Made by a program: the position numbers and the translations under genes. The notes under the pieces were generated by a model. That model did not search any database. It was not told the DNA's origin and was given only the letters and a program-made list of their open reading frames with translations. Below are positions 36,426 through 47,911 of a stretch of 64,000 bases of DNA, piece by piece. Within the stretch, counting starts at the first letter, position 1. Each line of letters opens with the position of its first letter. The DNA is from Thermosynechococcus sichuanensis E542 (lineage in GTDB: Bacteria; Cyanobacteriota; Cyanobacteriia; Thermosynechococcales; Thermosynechococcaceae), in contig NZ_CP032152.1 of NCBI RefSeq assembly GCF_003555505.1, forward strand, positions 930,001 to 994,000. Direction: 5' to 3'.

Positions 36426-38285
36426 ATGGCTATCAAGGACTCACCGCAAACACCGCGCAGTCGTCAAATTGGTAATTTTTTGCTATTGCTAGGGGTTAGC
36501 TTTCTCCTATTAAATCTGTTCTTCCCGCAGTTGTTTTCACCCCGTCCCCCTCAGGTTCCCTACAGTGTGTTTATCCACCAAGTGGAAGAAGGGGAGGTGA
36601 GCCGCGTCTATATTAGTCAAAACGAGATTCTTTACCAACTTAAACCCGAAGGCGATCGCCCTGCCCAAGTTTTAGCCACCACTCCCATCTTTGACTTAGA
36701 GTTGCCCAAACGGCTAGAAGCTCAGGGGGTGGAGTTTGCCGCTGCTCCCCCACCGCGCAATAGCTGGTTGTTGAATGTCCTCGGTTGGGTGATTCCGCCG
36801 ATTGTGTTTGTATTAATTTTTCAATTCTTTGCCAGTCGCCAAGTCGGCGGTGGCCCGCAGGGGGTGCTCTCTATTAGTAAAAGTCGTGCCAAGGTCTATG
36901 TCGAAGGTGCGAATACGGGCATTCGCTTTGATGATGTGGCCGGCGTTGAGGAAGCCAAAGCAGAACTGGTTGAAATTGTTGATTTTCTGAAAAATCCCCA
37001 GCGCTATATCCAAATTGGTGCTCGCATTCCCAAGGGAGTGTTGCTGGTGGGGCCACCCGGTACTGGGAAAACCCTGCTGGCCAAAGCGGTTGCTGGCGAA
37101 GCCAATGTGCCCTTTTTCTCGATTTCGGGATCTGAATTTGTCGAACTATTTGTGGGTGTCGGGTCTGCCCGCGTACGGGATCTCTTTGAGCAGGCGAAAA
37201 AGCAAGCCCCCTGCATTGTCTTTATTGATGAGTTGGATGCCATTGGTAAGTCCCGTTCTAGTGCCGGCTTTTATGGCGGGAACGATGAGCGGGAGCAAAC
37301 CCTCAACCAACTGCTCACAGAAATGGATGGCTTTGATGCTACGGGGGCAACGGTGATTGTCCTTGCCGCAACCAACCGGCCAGAAACCCTAGACCCAGCA
37401 CTGCTGCGCCCTGGCCGCTTTGACCGCCAAGTGTTGGTGGATCGCCCCGATTTGAGTGGTCGGGAGGCAATTTTGAAAATTCATGCCAAAAAGGTGAAAC
37501 TGGCCCCTGAAGTGGATCTGCACGCGATCGCTGCCCGTACACCGGGGTTTGCCGGTGCAGACTTGGCCAACTTGGTTAACGAAGCAGCCCTATTGGCGGC
37601 GCGCAATCAGCGGGAATTGGTGACACAGCAGGACTTTGCCGAAGCGATTGAACGGATTGTGGCGGGTCTGGAGAAGAAAAGCCGTGTCCTCAATGATAAG
37701 GAGAAGAAAATTGTTGCCTACCATGAAGTGGGGCATGCCCTTGTGGGGTGTGCGCTGCCGGGCAGTGGTCGGGTAGAAAAAATCTCCATTGTGCCCCGTG
37801 GCATGGCTGCCCTTGGTTACACACTACAGTTGCCAACGGAGGATCGCTTCCTCCTTGATGAGCAGGAACTGCGTGCCCAAATTGCCACGTTGCTGGGGGG
37901 GCGATCGGCAGAGGAGATTGTCTTTGGCACAATCACGACGGGGGCAGCGAATGATCTGCAACGGGCAACGGATTTGGCGGAGCGAATGGTGCGCAGCTAC
38001 GGCATGAGCAAAGTTCTTGGCCCTCTTGCCTTTGAGCAGCAACAGTCGAGCTTTTTGACAAACAATGGCATGATGCTACGGGCAGTGAGTGAGGAAACGG
38101 CGCAAGCCATCGATCGCGAGGTCAAGGAAATTGTTGAGTCAGCTCACCAGCAGGCGCTGAGTATTCTCAAGGAAAACCGTGACCTTCTCGAAACCATCGC
38201 CCAAAAACTCTTGGAAAAAGAAGTGATTGAGGGCGAAGAACTCCACGAACTCCTTGGCCAAGTAAAAACTCCTGCCGCTGCCTAA
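36426..38285 (+). CDS. ftsH: FtsH-type ATP-dependent zinc metalloprotease
   Basis: A 619-residue membrane protease. Two transmembrane helices (about 17-36 and 118-138) flank an exposed domain. The AAA domain has GPPGTGKT (about 208-215), [11 protein letters not shown] and RPGRFDRQ; the protease domain has the zinc motif HEVGH (about 432-436). The stretch [20 protein letters not shown] with a Phe-Tyr insertion is like the FtsH1 (slr1390) type of cyanobacteria rather than the thylakoid FtsH2, whose N-terminus differs. FtsH proteins remove damaged or unassembled membrane proteins. The subtype is an inference from memory. Confidence 0.93.
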   Translation: MAIKDSPQTPRSRQIGNFLLLLGVSFLLLNLFFPQLFSPRPPQVPYSVFIHQVEEGEVSRVYISQNEILYQLKPEGDRPAQVLATTPIFDLELPKRLEAQGVEFAAAPPPRNSWLLNVLGWVIPPIVFVLIFQFFASRQVGGGPQGVLSISKSRAKVYVEGANTGIRFDDVAGVEEAKAELVEIVDFLKNPQRYIQIGARIPKGVLLVGPPGTGKTLLAKAVAGEANVPFFSISGSEFVELFVGVGSARVRDLFEQAKKQAPCIVFIDELDAIGKSRSSAGFYGGNDEREQTLNQLLTEMDGFDATGATVIVLAATNRPETLDPALLRPGRFDRQVLVDRPDLSGREAILKIHAKKVKLAPEVDLHAIAARTPGFAGADLANLVNEAALLAARNQRELVTQQDFAEAIERIVAGLEKKSRVLNDKEKKIVAYHEVGHALVGCALPGSGRVEKISIVPRGMAALGYTLQLPTEDRFLLDEQELRAQIATLLGGRSAEEIVFGTITTGAANDLQRATDLAERMVRSYGMSKVLGPLAFEQQQSSFLTNNGMMLRAVSEETAQAIDREVKEIVESAHQQALSILKENRDLLETIAQKLLEKEVIEGEELHELLGQVKTPAAA

Positions 38286-38307
38286 CTAAGGAAGCCGCAA
38301 CAATGCC

Positions 38308-38334
38308 AAAAAAAAGACCAGTGGATTACTGGTC
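38308..38334 (-). terminator. Rho-independent terminator downstream of tldD
   Basis: On the minus strand, GACCAGT (38334-38328) and ACTGGTC (38322-38316) form a 7-bp stem with a 5-base loop, followed by eight T (38315-38308). It lies about 185 bp beyond the tldD stop and just beyond the convergent ftsH stop. On the plus strand the same hairpin lacks a direct T run, so it suits ftsH less well. Confidence 0.8.
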
Positions 38335-38518
38335 ATTCAGTCCAATGTTTTTGTCTCAGAAGAGAAGTTAAGGCACACACAAAGCGGTGAAGGCGATTAA
38401 AAAACTGCGCTACCTTAGCTCCTCTTCTTTTTCCATGATAATGTAGCGAGAGTCACAAAAATTCACATATAAAATCTTTAGGTATTTCTACTCAAACCCA
38501 TAACCGCAGGTAATCAGT

Positions 38519-39985
38519 TTAGCGGCCACCGACGGTAATGGCATCCACTTTGATGTGGGGTTGACCAACAGTGACGTAAATACTACCGCTAATCGAGCCA
38601 CAGAAACCGGGGGCAAGAGCCAGATCATTGGCCGACATTGAAATGCGCTGCATGATTTCTTTGGCTTCGCCAATCAGTGTGGCTCCTTTGAGGGGCTGTT
38701 TGATCTGGCCATTTTCAATCCAGTAGGCCTCCTCAACGGCAAAGTTAAATTGACCCGTGGCACCGACACTCCCACCCCCCATCCGTTTGCAGTAAATGCC
38801 GCGATCAATGGAGGCAATTAAGTCCTCAACAGTGTATTCGCCGGGGGCAATGTAGGTATTGCGCATCCGCGAAGCGGCGGCATAGGTATAACTTTGGCGG
38901 CGGCCACTACCCGTGCGAGGGTGCCCTGTGCGCATCGAACCCGCGCGATCGCTCAAGAAGTTTTTCAGGACGCCATTTTCAATCAGCAATGTGCGCTGCG
39001 TCGGCATCCCCTCATCGTCCATATCAATACTGCCAAAGGCACCACTGGTGATGCCTTCATCCCAAGCGGTTAAGTTTTCATGGGCAATTTTTTCGCCTTT
39101 TTTATCGGCAAAGGGGGTTGTACCCCGTTCAATTTGAGTGGTTTCCAAAAGGTGACCACAGGCTTCATGGAAGATCACGCCCCCGAATTGGTTGGCCATG
39201 ATCACCGGGTAGGTGCCCGATTCCACGTAGTCGGCGTAGAGCATTTTGCCCGCTGCTTCGGCAACGGTATCGGCTAAGGTGGTGTAGTCCCAATGGCGCA
39301 AAAAGTCGGGGTTACTGGTATCACCATTGCGCTCACCAATCGAAGCGCGGTGCTCGCCATCGGCACAGAGAACAGAGGCCACTGCCGACTGGGTGAGGCG
39401 AATATCCCGACCAAAGGTGCCATCACTGGCAGCCACCATCACCTCTTGCCAATCGCGAAAATAACTGAGGCGGCGGGATTGCAGATGCTGGGTTTTCTGG
39501 CGCAGGCGATCGCTCCCCGCCAGCAGAATATCGGCCACTTCCGCAATCGAACTACAGGCGGCCAGCCAACCTTCCTTGCGGCCTTGGGCATAGTCCCGCA
39601 GCAACTCAAGGTGGATTTCAGGCACATAGGCTTGGGGACTGGGTAAGAGCAACCCCATTAAGCCAAGAGCTTTTTCGAGAGCCGCCCGCAACCCCTTGAA
39701 GCTGAGGTCATTGGTGCTGACGTAGCAATCACTGGTACCCCGAAAAACCCGAATACCTGCCCCTAAGCTCAAGCGAGGAGAGACACTCGTCAGGCGATCG
39801 TCCTCGACAAGGGTACTAAGGTAATGATTGCGCTCAAGAAAAATCTCAACAAAATCAGCGCCAGCCGCCCGCCCGAGACCAAGAAGCGTGGCAAGGGGAG
39901 ACTCCCAAGAGCCATCAAAACGATCGCCTTGGGGGGAATAGCTAAGGTGGGCAAGATCCGCAGAACGAAGTAGCGTGGCTGGCAT
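38519..39985 (-). CDS. tldD: TldD-family metalloprotease
   Basis: A 488-residue protein starting at ATG 39985 ([20 protein letters not shown]). The zinc site HEACGH (about 275-280) lies in [16 protein letters not shown]. Other TldD blocks are [17 protein letters not shown] and the C-terminal [20 protein letters not shown] and [18 protein letters not shown]. TldD and TldE together form a protease that acts on unfolded peptides and on natural product precursors. A tldE gene is not in the window. It lies 51 bp behind the bL25 gene on the same strand, so purA-rplY-tldD may be one unit. Confidence 0.93.
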   Translation of the reverse strand: MPATLLRSADLAHLSYSPQGDRFDGSWESPLATLLGLGRAAGADFVEIFLERNHYLSTLVEDDRLTSVSPRLSLGAGIRVFRGTSDCYVSTNDLSFKGLRAALEKALGLMGLLLPSPQAYVPEIHLELLRDYAQGRKEGWLAACSSIAEVADILLAGSDRLRQKTQHLQSRRLSYFRDWQEVMVAASDGTFGRDIRLTQSAVASVLCADGEHRASIGERNGDTSNPDFLRHWDYTTLADTVAEAAGKMLYADYVESGTYPVIMANQFGGVIFHEACGHLLETTQIERGTTPFADKKGEKIAHENLTAWDEGITSGAFGSIDMDDEGMPTQRTLLIENGVLKNFLSDRAGSMRTGHPRTGSGRRQSYTYAAASRMRNTYIAPGEYTVEDLIASIDRGIYCKRMGGGSVGATGQFNFAVEEAYWIENGQIKQPLKGATLIGEAKEIMQRISMSANDLALAPGFCGSISGSIYVTVGQPHIKVDAITVGGR

Positions 39986-40036
39986 TGTTAACAATCACTT
40001 AACATATCCCCACTATAGCAAATTCCCCCTCGCAGC

Positions 40037-40342
40037 CTAGTTTTCAGGCTTAGCTAAAAAGGAGAGGTGGTAGAGGGTATCCTTGGCGGGGTGGGCTTGC
40101 ACCTCTTGGAGCACCACCGTTCCCTGCCACGGCAGATCGGGGATCGAAAGCTGAATCGGCGTTTTCTGGGGACGGGCATCCCGCACTAAAAATTCGGCAG
40201 CATGGGTATCCACCACCAAGGAGATGGAAGACTTAATCGTAGGGCCGTAGAGGACGGCAGGGGTTTTGCCCTCCCGCCGTAGGGCATTGGGTTTGGCATC
40301 GGCAGGGCGTAGTTGCCCCTCAATAGCTAAGGAACGAGACAT
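40037..40342 (-). CDS. rplY: Ribosomal protein bL25 (short form)
   Basis: A 101-residue 5S rRNA-binding protein of the large subunit. It contains the family core PNALRREGKTPAVLYGP, then SLVVDTHAAEFLVRD and TVVLQEVQAHPAKDTLYHLSF. It is the short bL25 type without the CTC stress-protein extension. It starts at ATG 40342, 14 bp behind purA. Confidence 0.9.
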   Translation of the reverse strand: MSRSLAIEGQLRPADAKPNALRREGKTPAVLYGPTIKSSISLVVDTHAAEFLVRDARPQKTPIQLSIPDLPWQGTVVLQEVQAHPAKDTLYHLSFLAKPEN

Positions 40343-40356
40343 TGCTGCAACTCCAA

Positions 40357-41709
<1,353 letters not shown>

Positions 41710-41842
41710 TTAACTCGTTAATTAACACAATCGTCTATTTTAACCCTTGGGGCAAATGCACACAAGCGCGCGATCGCAAAAATTTTGCCATTGCCCTGCC
41801 CGTCCTAGGGGCGATCGTGCTAGCATAAATAATGCCTTAGAT

Positions 41843-41914
41843 GCCGATGTAGCTCAGTGGTAGAGCACTCGATTCGTAATCGAGCGGTCGTGAGTTCGAA
41901 TCTCATCATCGGCT
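41843..41914 (+). tRNA. trnT-CGT: tRNA-Thr (anticodon CGT)
   Basis: A complete cloverleaf. The acceptor stem GCCGATG (41843-41849) pairs with CATCGGC (41907-41913). The D arm has GCTC/GAGC. The anticodon stem CTCGA/TCGAG encloses TTCGTAA with anticodon CGT at 41875-41877. The T arm has GTTCGAAT in the expected place. CCA is not encoded, so it must be added after transcription, probably by the tRNA nucleotidyltransferase system. It lies 42 bp upstream of ruvA. Confidence 0.96.
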
Positions 41915-41956
41915 TGGCTAGCCCCTCTCCAAGTTATTAGCGAGCAGAAACAGACT

Positions 41957-42589
41957 GTGTTTGCCTACCTCAGAGGAACTGTTGTCGCCCATCAATCGGA
42001 GGGCGGCCATCGCTCTGCCCTGATCCTAGACGTGAATGGGGTTGGCTATCGCTTACTAGTTACCTCCCATCTGTTGCAGCAATACCCGCCGAGTGCTGAG
42101 GTGGTGCAGATTTTTACCCATCTTAGTGTCCGTGAGGATCAGATGGTTCTCTATGGCTTTGCCTCGGCAGCGGAGCGAGATCTCTTTTTGCGTTTGATCC
42201 GCGTCAATGGGGTTGGGCCACAGATGGCACTATCGTTGCTGGATACGCTACCTTTGCCAGAGCTGGTGCAGGCAATTGTGAGTGGCAATACCCGTCGTCT
42301 CAGCCGCGCACCCGGAGTGGGCAATAAAACTGCTGAGCGCATTGCCTTGGAACTGAAAGCCGCCCTGAGTGCTTGGCGACAGGAAACGGGGTTAACAACG
42401 GCTCCCTCTGGCTTGCCTACGGAAGCAATTCGTGAAGAACTGGAGTTGACGCTTTTAGCCTTGGGCTATAGCGATCGCGAGATTGAAGCTGCCCTCACAG
42501 CCGTCAGCCAAACGAGCACCCTTGCCAAGAATAGCGATCCAGAGGTGTGGCTCCGGGAAGCCATCACATGGCTAAGTGCCAATACATAG
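41957..42589 (+). CDS. ruvA: Holliday junction helicase subunit RuvA
   Basis: A 210-residue protein that binds four-way junctions and loads the RuvB motor. The OB fold starts [12 protein letters not shown]. The helix-hairpin-helix motifs are [16 protein letters not shown] and [20 protein letters not shown], and the flexible C-terminal domain that contacts RuvB ends the protein ([18 protein letters not shown]). The start is GTG at 41957. No ruvB is adjacent. Confidence 0.95.
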   Translation: MFAYLRGTVVAHQSEGGHRSALILDVNGVGYRLLVTSHLLQQYPPSAEVVQIFTHLSVREDQMVLYGFASAAERDLFLRLIRVNGVGPQMALSLLDTLPLPELVQAIVSGNTRRLSRAPGVGNKTAERIALELKAALSAWRQETGLTTAPSGLPTEAIREELELTLLALGYSDREIEAALTAVSQTSTLAKNSDPEVWLREAITWLSANT

Positions 42590-42628
42590 GCCATAGAATG
42601 AAAAAGACTGCGCTTACTCCGATTTGCT

Positions 42629-43606
42629 ATGGGGCAGCCAACCTTTATTGACCTATTTGCTGGCATCGGTGGCATGCGGCTCGGTTTTACCCAAGCAGGT
42701 GGTTGCTGTGTTTTTAGCTCAGAGTGGAATAAGTTTGCCCAGATAACCTACGAAGCAAACTTTGGCGAAGTGCCAGCAGGAGACATTACTCAAATCGCCT
42801 CAGAGGAGATTCCCGACCATGACATATTACTTGCAGGGTTTCCCTGTCAGCCCTTTAGCATTGCAGGTGTCAGCAAGCATAATGCCTTAGGGATCCACCA
42901 TGGTTTTCAGCACCCGACTCAAGGCAATCTATTTTTTGAAATTGCCAGAATTCTCAACGATAAACGCCCCAGAGCTTTTTTGCTAGAAAATGTGAAAAAT
43001 CTGCAAAGCCACGATCGCGGTAGAACGTTTCAAAGGATTCAACAAATTCTAAATGATTTGGGATACTACATCTATTACCAAGTCATCAACGCTGTTCATT
43101 TTGTGCCTCAACATCGGGAAAGGATTTTTATTGTGGGTTTTAGAGAACCTCTTGAATTTACATTTCCTCAGTTACCAATTCAGCAACATAGCGTTAAGGA
43201 TATTCTGGAACCGTCAGTAGATGCTAAATATACGTTGAGCAATCATCTGTGGCAGTATTTGCAAAACTATGCTGAAAAGCATCGTGCCCGGGGTAATGGA
43301 TTTGGCTATGGTCTAGTTGATTTAGAGGGTGTCACCCGAACATTAAGCGCAAGGTATTACAAAGATGGCTCGGAAATCCTCATTCCCCAAGAAAACAAGA
43401 ATCCGCGCCGCCTGACGCCAAGGGAATGTGCCCGCTTAATGGGGTTTCCCGACTCTTTTAAGATTGTAGCGAGTGATACAAGGGCATACCAGCAGTTTGG
43501 TAATTCAGTCGTGGTACCCCTTGTGAAAGTCATTGCTGATGAAATATTAAAATCCCTAAAGCAAGGAAAGTTATTAAAACAAACTAGGCAGCTTACGCTT
43601 TTCTAA
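42629..43606 (+). CDS. Orphan DNA cytosine-5 methyltransferase
   Basis: A 325-residue C5-methyltransferase. In order: motif [19 protein letters not shown], motif IV with the catalytic Cys in [11 protein letters not shown], motif [10 protein letters not shown], motif [15 protein letters not shown], a short variable region that sets the target (about 190-250), and motifs IX-X with [16 protein letters not shown] and [12 protein letters not shown]. No restriction endonuclease or Vsr gene is adjacent, so it stands alone. The coding sequence becomes notably AT-rich from about 42700, unlike its neighbours, which suggests transfer. The target site is not readable from the sequence. Confidence 0.92.
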   Translation: MGQPTFIDLFAGIGGMRLGFTQAGGCCVFSSEWNKFAQITYEANFGEVPAGDITQIASEEIPDHDILLAGFPCQPFSIAGVSKHNALGIHHGFQHPTQGNLFFEIARILNDKRPRAFLLENVKNLQSHDRGRTFQRIQQILNDLGYYIYYQVINAVHFVPQHRERIFIVGFREPLEFTFPQLPIQQHSVKDILEPSVDAKYTLSNHLWQYLQNYAEKHRARGNGFGYGLVDLEGVTRTLSARYYKDGSEILIPQENKNPRRLTPRECARLMGFPDSFKIVASDTRAYQQFGNSVVVPLVKVIADEILKSLKQGKLLKQTRQLTLF

Positions 43607-43676
43607 TCTGATTCCATTTGCTATAGAAAAGTTGTCAAGTCCCTATGTTCAGCTTAGTTTGTTTTAACCTGCAAAT

Positions 43677-43700
43677 AAAAAAGGGGCAATTTCACGCCCC
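43677..43700 (-). terminator. Rho-independent terminator of the coiled-coil gene
   Basis: On the minus strand, GGGGC (43700-43696) pairs with GCCCC (43687-43683) around an 8-base loop, followed by six T (43682-43677). It lies 37 bp after the stop of the coiled-coil gene. Overlapping the stop itself is a second dyad, TAGCGA and TCGCTA with ten bases between. Confidence 0.8.
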
Positions 43701-43737
43701 CTACGTATCAGCAAACTATAGCGAACGATTTGAATCG

Positions 43738-44550
43738 CTAGGAAAACATTGGCAGGTGAGAATAGATCGCTGTCCACAGGGGACTCCAAGGCCCAAGGTT
43801 GAGTACTAGAGCCGCGATCGCCACGGTGCTGCTGAGCCATGTCAGCCATTGGGCGTAGATATTCCCCCCTCGCTTCTGGGTTTGCAGGTGTTCAACGGTT
43901 TGCTGAAGCTGCTCGACTTCTTGGTTGAGATCTGCAATCTCATGGTGCAGACCTTCAATTTCACGCTCGCGATCGCTCACCGTGGCATGGCAGGCCGCTA
44001 GCTCTGCCTCTTTTTCGCGACAGGTGGCTTCCATTGTGGTTAAAGAAGCAGTCAATGTCGCCGTTTGACTAGCATATTCCTCTTCAAGGCTGCTACTGCG
44101 CTGGTAAGCGGTTTCTAGCTCTTGGCGATAGCGATCGCAATTGTCCCGTAGGGCTTCGTTTTCCGCTTGGCTGTTGTTGAGGGCACTGGTTAATTCTGCC
44201 ACCTGCTGGCGGTAGTCACTCACTTGAGTTTGCAGTTGCTGTTGCTGATCTTCTAGCTCTTGACAGCGGTTTTGCAGCCGTTCCACCTCAGAGCGCAATT
44301 GTTCAATTTCTTGGTGCTGGCGATCGCGCTCCTGTTCGCTACGGCTGACCAGTTCCTTTAACCCTTCGATACGCTGGGCTTGCTCGCTAACAATTCGGTG
44401 CAGGCGATCGCACTCTTCCTTCAGACATTGGACAGACCCCTTGTACTGCCGCTGTACCCAAGCCCGCAAAAACGATAAACCAGAGATAGTAAATCCAATT
44501 AGGGCATAGGTGCCCACCAGTGTATGACCCGTGGCCGACATCTGTAACAT
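43738..44550 (-). CDS. Coiled-coil protein with hydrophobic segments at both ends
   Basis: A 270-residue protein. A membrane segment (about 9-30, HTLVGTYALIGFTISGLSFL) is followed by about 190 residues of continuous heptad pattern rich in Glu, Gln, Arg and Leu (EQERDRQHQEIEQLRSEVER and similar), and then a second membrane segment near 238-256 (LTWLSSTVAIAALVLNLG). I do not recognise the family. The coiled coil probably spans between two membrane anchors or two points of one membrane. The ATG at 44550 has AGGGG seven bases upstream; ATG 44541 is the alternative. It stands alone with its own terminator. Confidence 0.75.
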   Translation of the reverse strand: MLQMSATGHTLVGTYALIGFTISGLSFLRAWVQRQYKGSVQCLKEECDRLHRIVSEQAQRIEGLKELVSRSEQERDRQHQEIEQLRSEVERLQNRCQELEDQQQQLQTQVSDYRQQVAELTSALNNSQAENEALRDNCDRYRQELETAYQRSSSLEEEYASQTATLTASLTTMEATCREKEAELAACHATVSDREREIEGLHHEIADLNQEVEQLQQTVEHLQTQKRGGNIYAQWLTWLSSTVAIAALVLNLGPWSPLWTAIYSHLPMFS

Positions 44551-44804
44551 ATTGAACCCCTGAACGTCAGTTGCATGTCAATGAAAACGCCGCAATCCAG
44601 AATACAGCCCTTTTCCCAAGGATGGAACCGAACCCGCCCAAAACAGTCAAAGTCGCTGTCGGACAGGCCTCTATCTCTTTATCCTTTAGCGATCGCTCCC
44701 CTATGCAGGGGCACAGCGATAACTTGATGGGAATGAATGTAGAAACTTCTATTGCCTAGTCTAGCGAGGGAGAATAGCTGCTGGGGCTAGCTGTTTGCCA
44801 GCAT

Positions 44805-44813
44805 TGGTACAAT
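44805..44813 (+). promoter_or_regulatory. Extended -10 promoter of the yggT gene
   Basis: TG-G-TACAAT at 44805-44813 is an extended -10 element that would start a transcript about 28 nt before the ATG at 44848. No clear -35 hexamer is seen, as is usual for extended -10 promoters. The remaining gap (44551-44804) holds no convincing gene. Confidence 0.45.
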
Positions 44814-44847
44814 AAGGGATGCACTTGAATTTGCAAGGGGAAGACCA

Positions 44848-45138
44848 ATGACTGAGGCATCTGTATTGCCCATCCTGTTGATGGGAATTGCGAACTTTTT
44901 GCAGATTTACCTAATTGTGCTGCTGATTCGCGTCCTGCTGTCGTGGTTTCCCAATATCAACTGGTACAATCCCCCTTTTTCGATTCTCAGTCAGTTAACG
45001 GATCCCTACCTGAATCTCTTTCGTGGTCTGATTCCCCCCATCGGTGGCCTTGACTTTTCACCGATTATTGCCTTCTTCCTCTTGCAATTTATTGTCCAAC
45101 TCCTATCGGGGTTCTCCAGTAGCGCCACGTTCTTCTAA
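44848..45138 (+). CDS. YggT (YlmG)-family membrane protein
   Basis: A 96-residue protein with two membrane helices and the family signature LLIRVLLSWFPNINWYNPP, followed by LTDPYLNLFRGLIPPIGGLD. YggT/YlmG proteins occur in bacteria and plastids. In Gram-positive bacteria they sit near cell division genes, and in plastids they affect nucleoid distribution. The start is ATG 44848 with GGGGAAG upstream. mnmG follows by 28 bp, so the two may be one operon. Confidence 0.9.
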   Translation: MTEASVLPILLMGIANFLQIYLIVLLIRVLLSWFPNINWYNPPFSILSQLTDPYLNLFRGLIPPIGGLDFSPIIAFFLLQFIVQLLSGFSSSATFF

Positions 45139-45166
45139 ATCATTGCTAGCCTAGGGTGCAATCGCC

Positions 45167-47080
45167 ATGTCAACGCTGCCTGCGTTTCAGGATGAATTTG
45201 AGGTCATTGTTGTGGGTGCCGGTCACGCCGGCTGTGAAGCGGCCCTAGCAACGGCACGGTTGGGCTGTCGTACTCTCTTGCTGACCCTTAACTTGGATAA
45301 AATTGCTTGGCAGCCCTGTAATCCTGCGGTGGGTGGTCCGGCAAAATCGCAACTGGTGCACGAAGTGGATGCCCTAGGGGGCGAAATTGGGCGTGTGACC
45401 GATCGCACCTATCTGCAAAAGCGGCTCCTAAATGCCTCACGGGGGCCAGCAGTCTGGGCATTGCGGGCGCAAACCGATAAGCGCGAATACAGCGCAGTCA
45501 TGAAGCAGGTGGTGGAAAATCAGTCCAACTTGCTTGTGCGCGAAGGCATGGTCACGGATTTAGTCCTCGATGCCAATGACACAGTGATTGGGGTTGAAAC
45601 CTATTTTGGTGTGGCCTTTCGCTGTCAAGCAGTGATCCTGACCACAGGAACCTTCCTCGGTGGCCGTATCTGGGTGGGGAATAAATCCATGCCTGCTGGT
45701 CGTGCTGGCGAATTTGCCGCAGAGGGCCTCTCCCAAACCTTAGCGCGGCTCGGCTTTGAGGTGGATCGCCTAAAAACAGGAACGCCCGCACGGGTGGATC
45801 GGCGATCAGTGGACTACAGCAAGATGGAACCGCAACCCCCCGATGAGCAGGTACGCTGGTTTAGCTTTGACCCCACAGCGTGGGTGGAAAGGCCGCAAAT
45901 GAACTGCTACTTGACCCGCACTACTGCTGCGACCCACCAACTCATTCGCGAGAATCTCCACTTGACGCCGGTCTATGGCGGTTGGGTAGATGCCAAAGGC
46001 CCCCGCTACTGCCCCAGCATTGAGGATAAGATCGTCCGCTTTGCTGATAAGGAAAGCCATCAAATTTTCATTGAACCTGAAGGCCGTGATACACCAGAAC
46101 TCTATATCCAAGGCTTTTCCACGGGACTACCGGAACCACTGCAACTGCAACTGTTGCGCACGCTGCCGGGTCTAGAAAACTGCATCATGCTGCGTCCGGC
46201 CTATGCGGTGGAATACGACTACTTGCCGGCAACCCAGTGCTTTCCCACCCTGATGACGAAAAAGATTCAGGGGCTGTTTTGTGCCGGGCAAATCAATGGC
46301 ACGACTGGCTATGAGGAAGCGGCTGCCCAAGGGATTGTGGCCGGGATCAATGCGGCTCGCTTTGTGCAGGGCAAACCGATGATCACCTTCCCACGTCAAG
46401 AGAGCTACATCGGCACCCTCATTGATGATCTGTGCACGAAGGAACTGCGGGAACCCTACCGCATGCTCACTAGCCGCTCGGAATATCGCTTGGTCTTGCG
46501 ATCGGACAATGCTGACCAGCGGCTCACCCCCTTGGGGTATGAGATTGGCTTGGTGAGTGAAGCCCAGTGGCAGGTGTTTCAAGCCAAGCAGCAGCGCCTA
46601 GCGGCTGAGACCCAGCGCCTCCAGACTACGCGCATTAAAGCCCATGAACCCCTGGGCGAAGCGATTGTGGCCGCGACGGGGCAAGCAATTAAGAGTGCCA
46701 TTGCCCTTGATGAGTTGCTGCGGCGATCGGGGGTACACTACGACCTATTAGATCGCCACGGCCTTGGCAATCCAGACTTGACCCCCCAAGAGAAGGAAGT
46801 GGTGGAGATTGCCATTAAGTACGCGGGCTACATTGAACGGCAGCAACGGGAAATTGAGCAGATTGCCCGCCAAGAACAGCGTCCACTGCCTGCGGATTTG
46901 GATTACTTTGCTATTCCCACCCTTTCAATGGAGGCACGGGAAAAACTCAGTGCCATCCGCCCCCTCACCATTGGTCAAGCCAGCCGTATTGGTGGGGTCA
47001 ATCCGGCGGACATCAATGCCCTTTTGGTCTATCTCCAGGTACAACAGCAGCGACAATCCCTAGCGACAGTGGGGGGCTAA
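45167..47080 (+). CDS. mnmG: tRNA uridine-34 5-carboxymethylaminomethyl modification enzyme MnmG
   Basis: A 637-residue FAD enzyme that, with MnmE, modifies the wobble uridine of several tRNAs. The N-terminal dinucleotide fold reads [19 protein letters not shown]. Further signatures are [48 protein letters not shown] and [18 protein letters not shown]. The length is typical. The start is ATG 45167. Confidence 0.96.
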   Translation: MSTLPAFQDEFEVIVVGAGHAGCEAALATARLGCRTLLLTLNLDKIAWQPCNPAVGGPAKSQLVHEVDALGGEIGRVTDRTYLQKRLLNASRGPAVWALRAQTDKREYSAVMKQVVENQSNLLVREGMVTDLVLDANDTVIGVETYFGVAFRCQAVILTTGTFLGGRIWVGNKSMPAGRAGEFAAEGLSQTLARLGFEVDRLKTGTPARVDRRSVDYSKMEPQPPDEQVRWFSFDPTAWVERPQMNCYLTRTTAATHQLIRENLHLTPVYGGWVDAKGPRYCPSIEDKIVRFADKESHQIFIEPEGRDTPELYIQGFSTGLPEPLQLQLLRTLPGLENCIMLRPAYAVEYDYLPATQCFPTLMTKKIQGLFCAGQINGTTGYEEAAAQGIVAGINAARFVQGKPMITFPRQESYIGTLIDDLCTKELREPYRMLTSRSEYRLVLRSDNADQRLTPLGYEIGLVSEAQWQVFQAKQQRLAAETQRLQTTRIKAHEPLGEAIVAATGQAIKSAIALDELLRRSGVHYDLLDRHGLGNPDLTPQEKEVVEIAIKYAGYIERQQREIEQIARQEQRPLPADLDYFAIPTLSMEAREKLSAIRPLTIGQASRIGGVNPADINALLVYLQVQQQRQSLATVGG

Positions 47081-47086
47081 GACGGC

Positions 47087-47911
47087 GTGCCGGGCTGGTT
47101 AGGCGAATTGGAGTTGGCCTACGTTTGGCGGCAAGGACAAACGATTCCTGTGCGGGCTTATGCCTCAGCACCCCTAAAGTTGCAACGGTCGTTTTATCCG
47201 GAGGGAAAGCCAATTTGCCATAGTGTGATCCTGCATACGGCCGGGGGCTATGTGGGGGGCGATCGCCTGCACCAAAAGATTACCCTTGAAGCCCAGTGCC
47301 GTGCCCTGTTGACGACCGCTGCCGCTGCCAAAGTCTATGGCCGTGCTCAAATCCCTGTGGAGCAAACGATTCACTGCCATGTTGCCGATAACGCTGTTTT
47401 AGAATGGCTGCCCCAAGAAACAATTGTCTTTGAGGGTGCCCAATTTCACCAACGCTGGCGCATTGATCTTGCCCCTCAAGCACAGGTGGGTCTCTGGGAG
47501 ATGACCCGCTTTGGCCGTACAGCTCGCGGTGAAGCCTTTAATCGTGGCTATTGGCGTTCCCATACAGAGGTGTGGCAGGGGGGTGTGCCTCTGTGGATTG
47601 ATCGCCAGCGGATTGAGGGTACAACAACGATGCTGACAGCAATGAATGCCTTGCAGGGGTGTCCCCTCATGGGAACATTGGCTTGGGTAGGTAGGGAAGT
47701 GAGTACGCAGCAGATGCAGCGACTGCGGGACTTGGCCAGCGAGATACAGGGCGAGATGGGTGTCACTGCCTTGGTGCGGGGGGTGGTCTGTCGCTATCGC
47801 GGTCACTCCATGGCGGAACTACGGCGGTGGTTCGTGGCGGCTTGGCAATTGCTGCGGCAGGGGCAAGGTTCTCATCCTACGGTTTGTTATCCCCGGGTGT
47901 GGCCACGATGA
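47087..47911 (+). CDS. ureD: Urease accessory protein UreD
   Basis: A 274-residue chaperone for nickel insertion into urease. It contains YPEGKPICHSVILHTAGGYVGGD, with a Cys where many homologues also differ, LTTAAAAKVYGR, LEWLPQETIVFEGA and FGRTARGEAFNRGYW, all characteristic of UreD. The start is GTG at 47087, 6 bp after the mnmG stop. The structural genes ureABC and the other accessory genes are not in the window, so ureD is isolated here. Its stop overlaps the start of the EcsC-like gene (ATGA). Confidence 0.9.
   Translation: MPGWLGELELAYVWRQGQTIPVRAYASAPLKLQRSFYPEGKPICHSVILHTAGGYVGGDRLHQKITLEAQCRALLTTAAAAKVYGRAQIPVEQTIHCHVADNAVLEWLPQETIVFEGAQFHQRWRIDLAPQAQVGLWEMTRFGRTARGEAFNRGYWRSHTEVWQGGVPLWIDRQRIEGTTTMLTAMNALQGCPLMGTLAWVGREVSTQQMQRLRDLASEIQGEMGVTALVRGVVCRYRGHSMAELRRWFVAAWQLLRQGQGSHPTVCYPRVWPR

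Noticed and set aside
38335-38518. Small gene or RNA between ftsH and tldD
   Set aside because: Only an eight-codon frame and AT-rich sequence are present beyond the terminator.
44622-44759. Possible 45-codon gene starting at ATG 44622 in the gap before the yggT gene
   Set aside because: No clear ribosome-binding site, no recognisable family, and the stretch lies where promoters are expected. Not supported enough to list as a gene.
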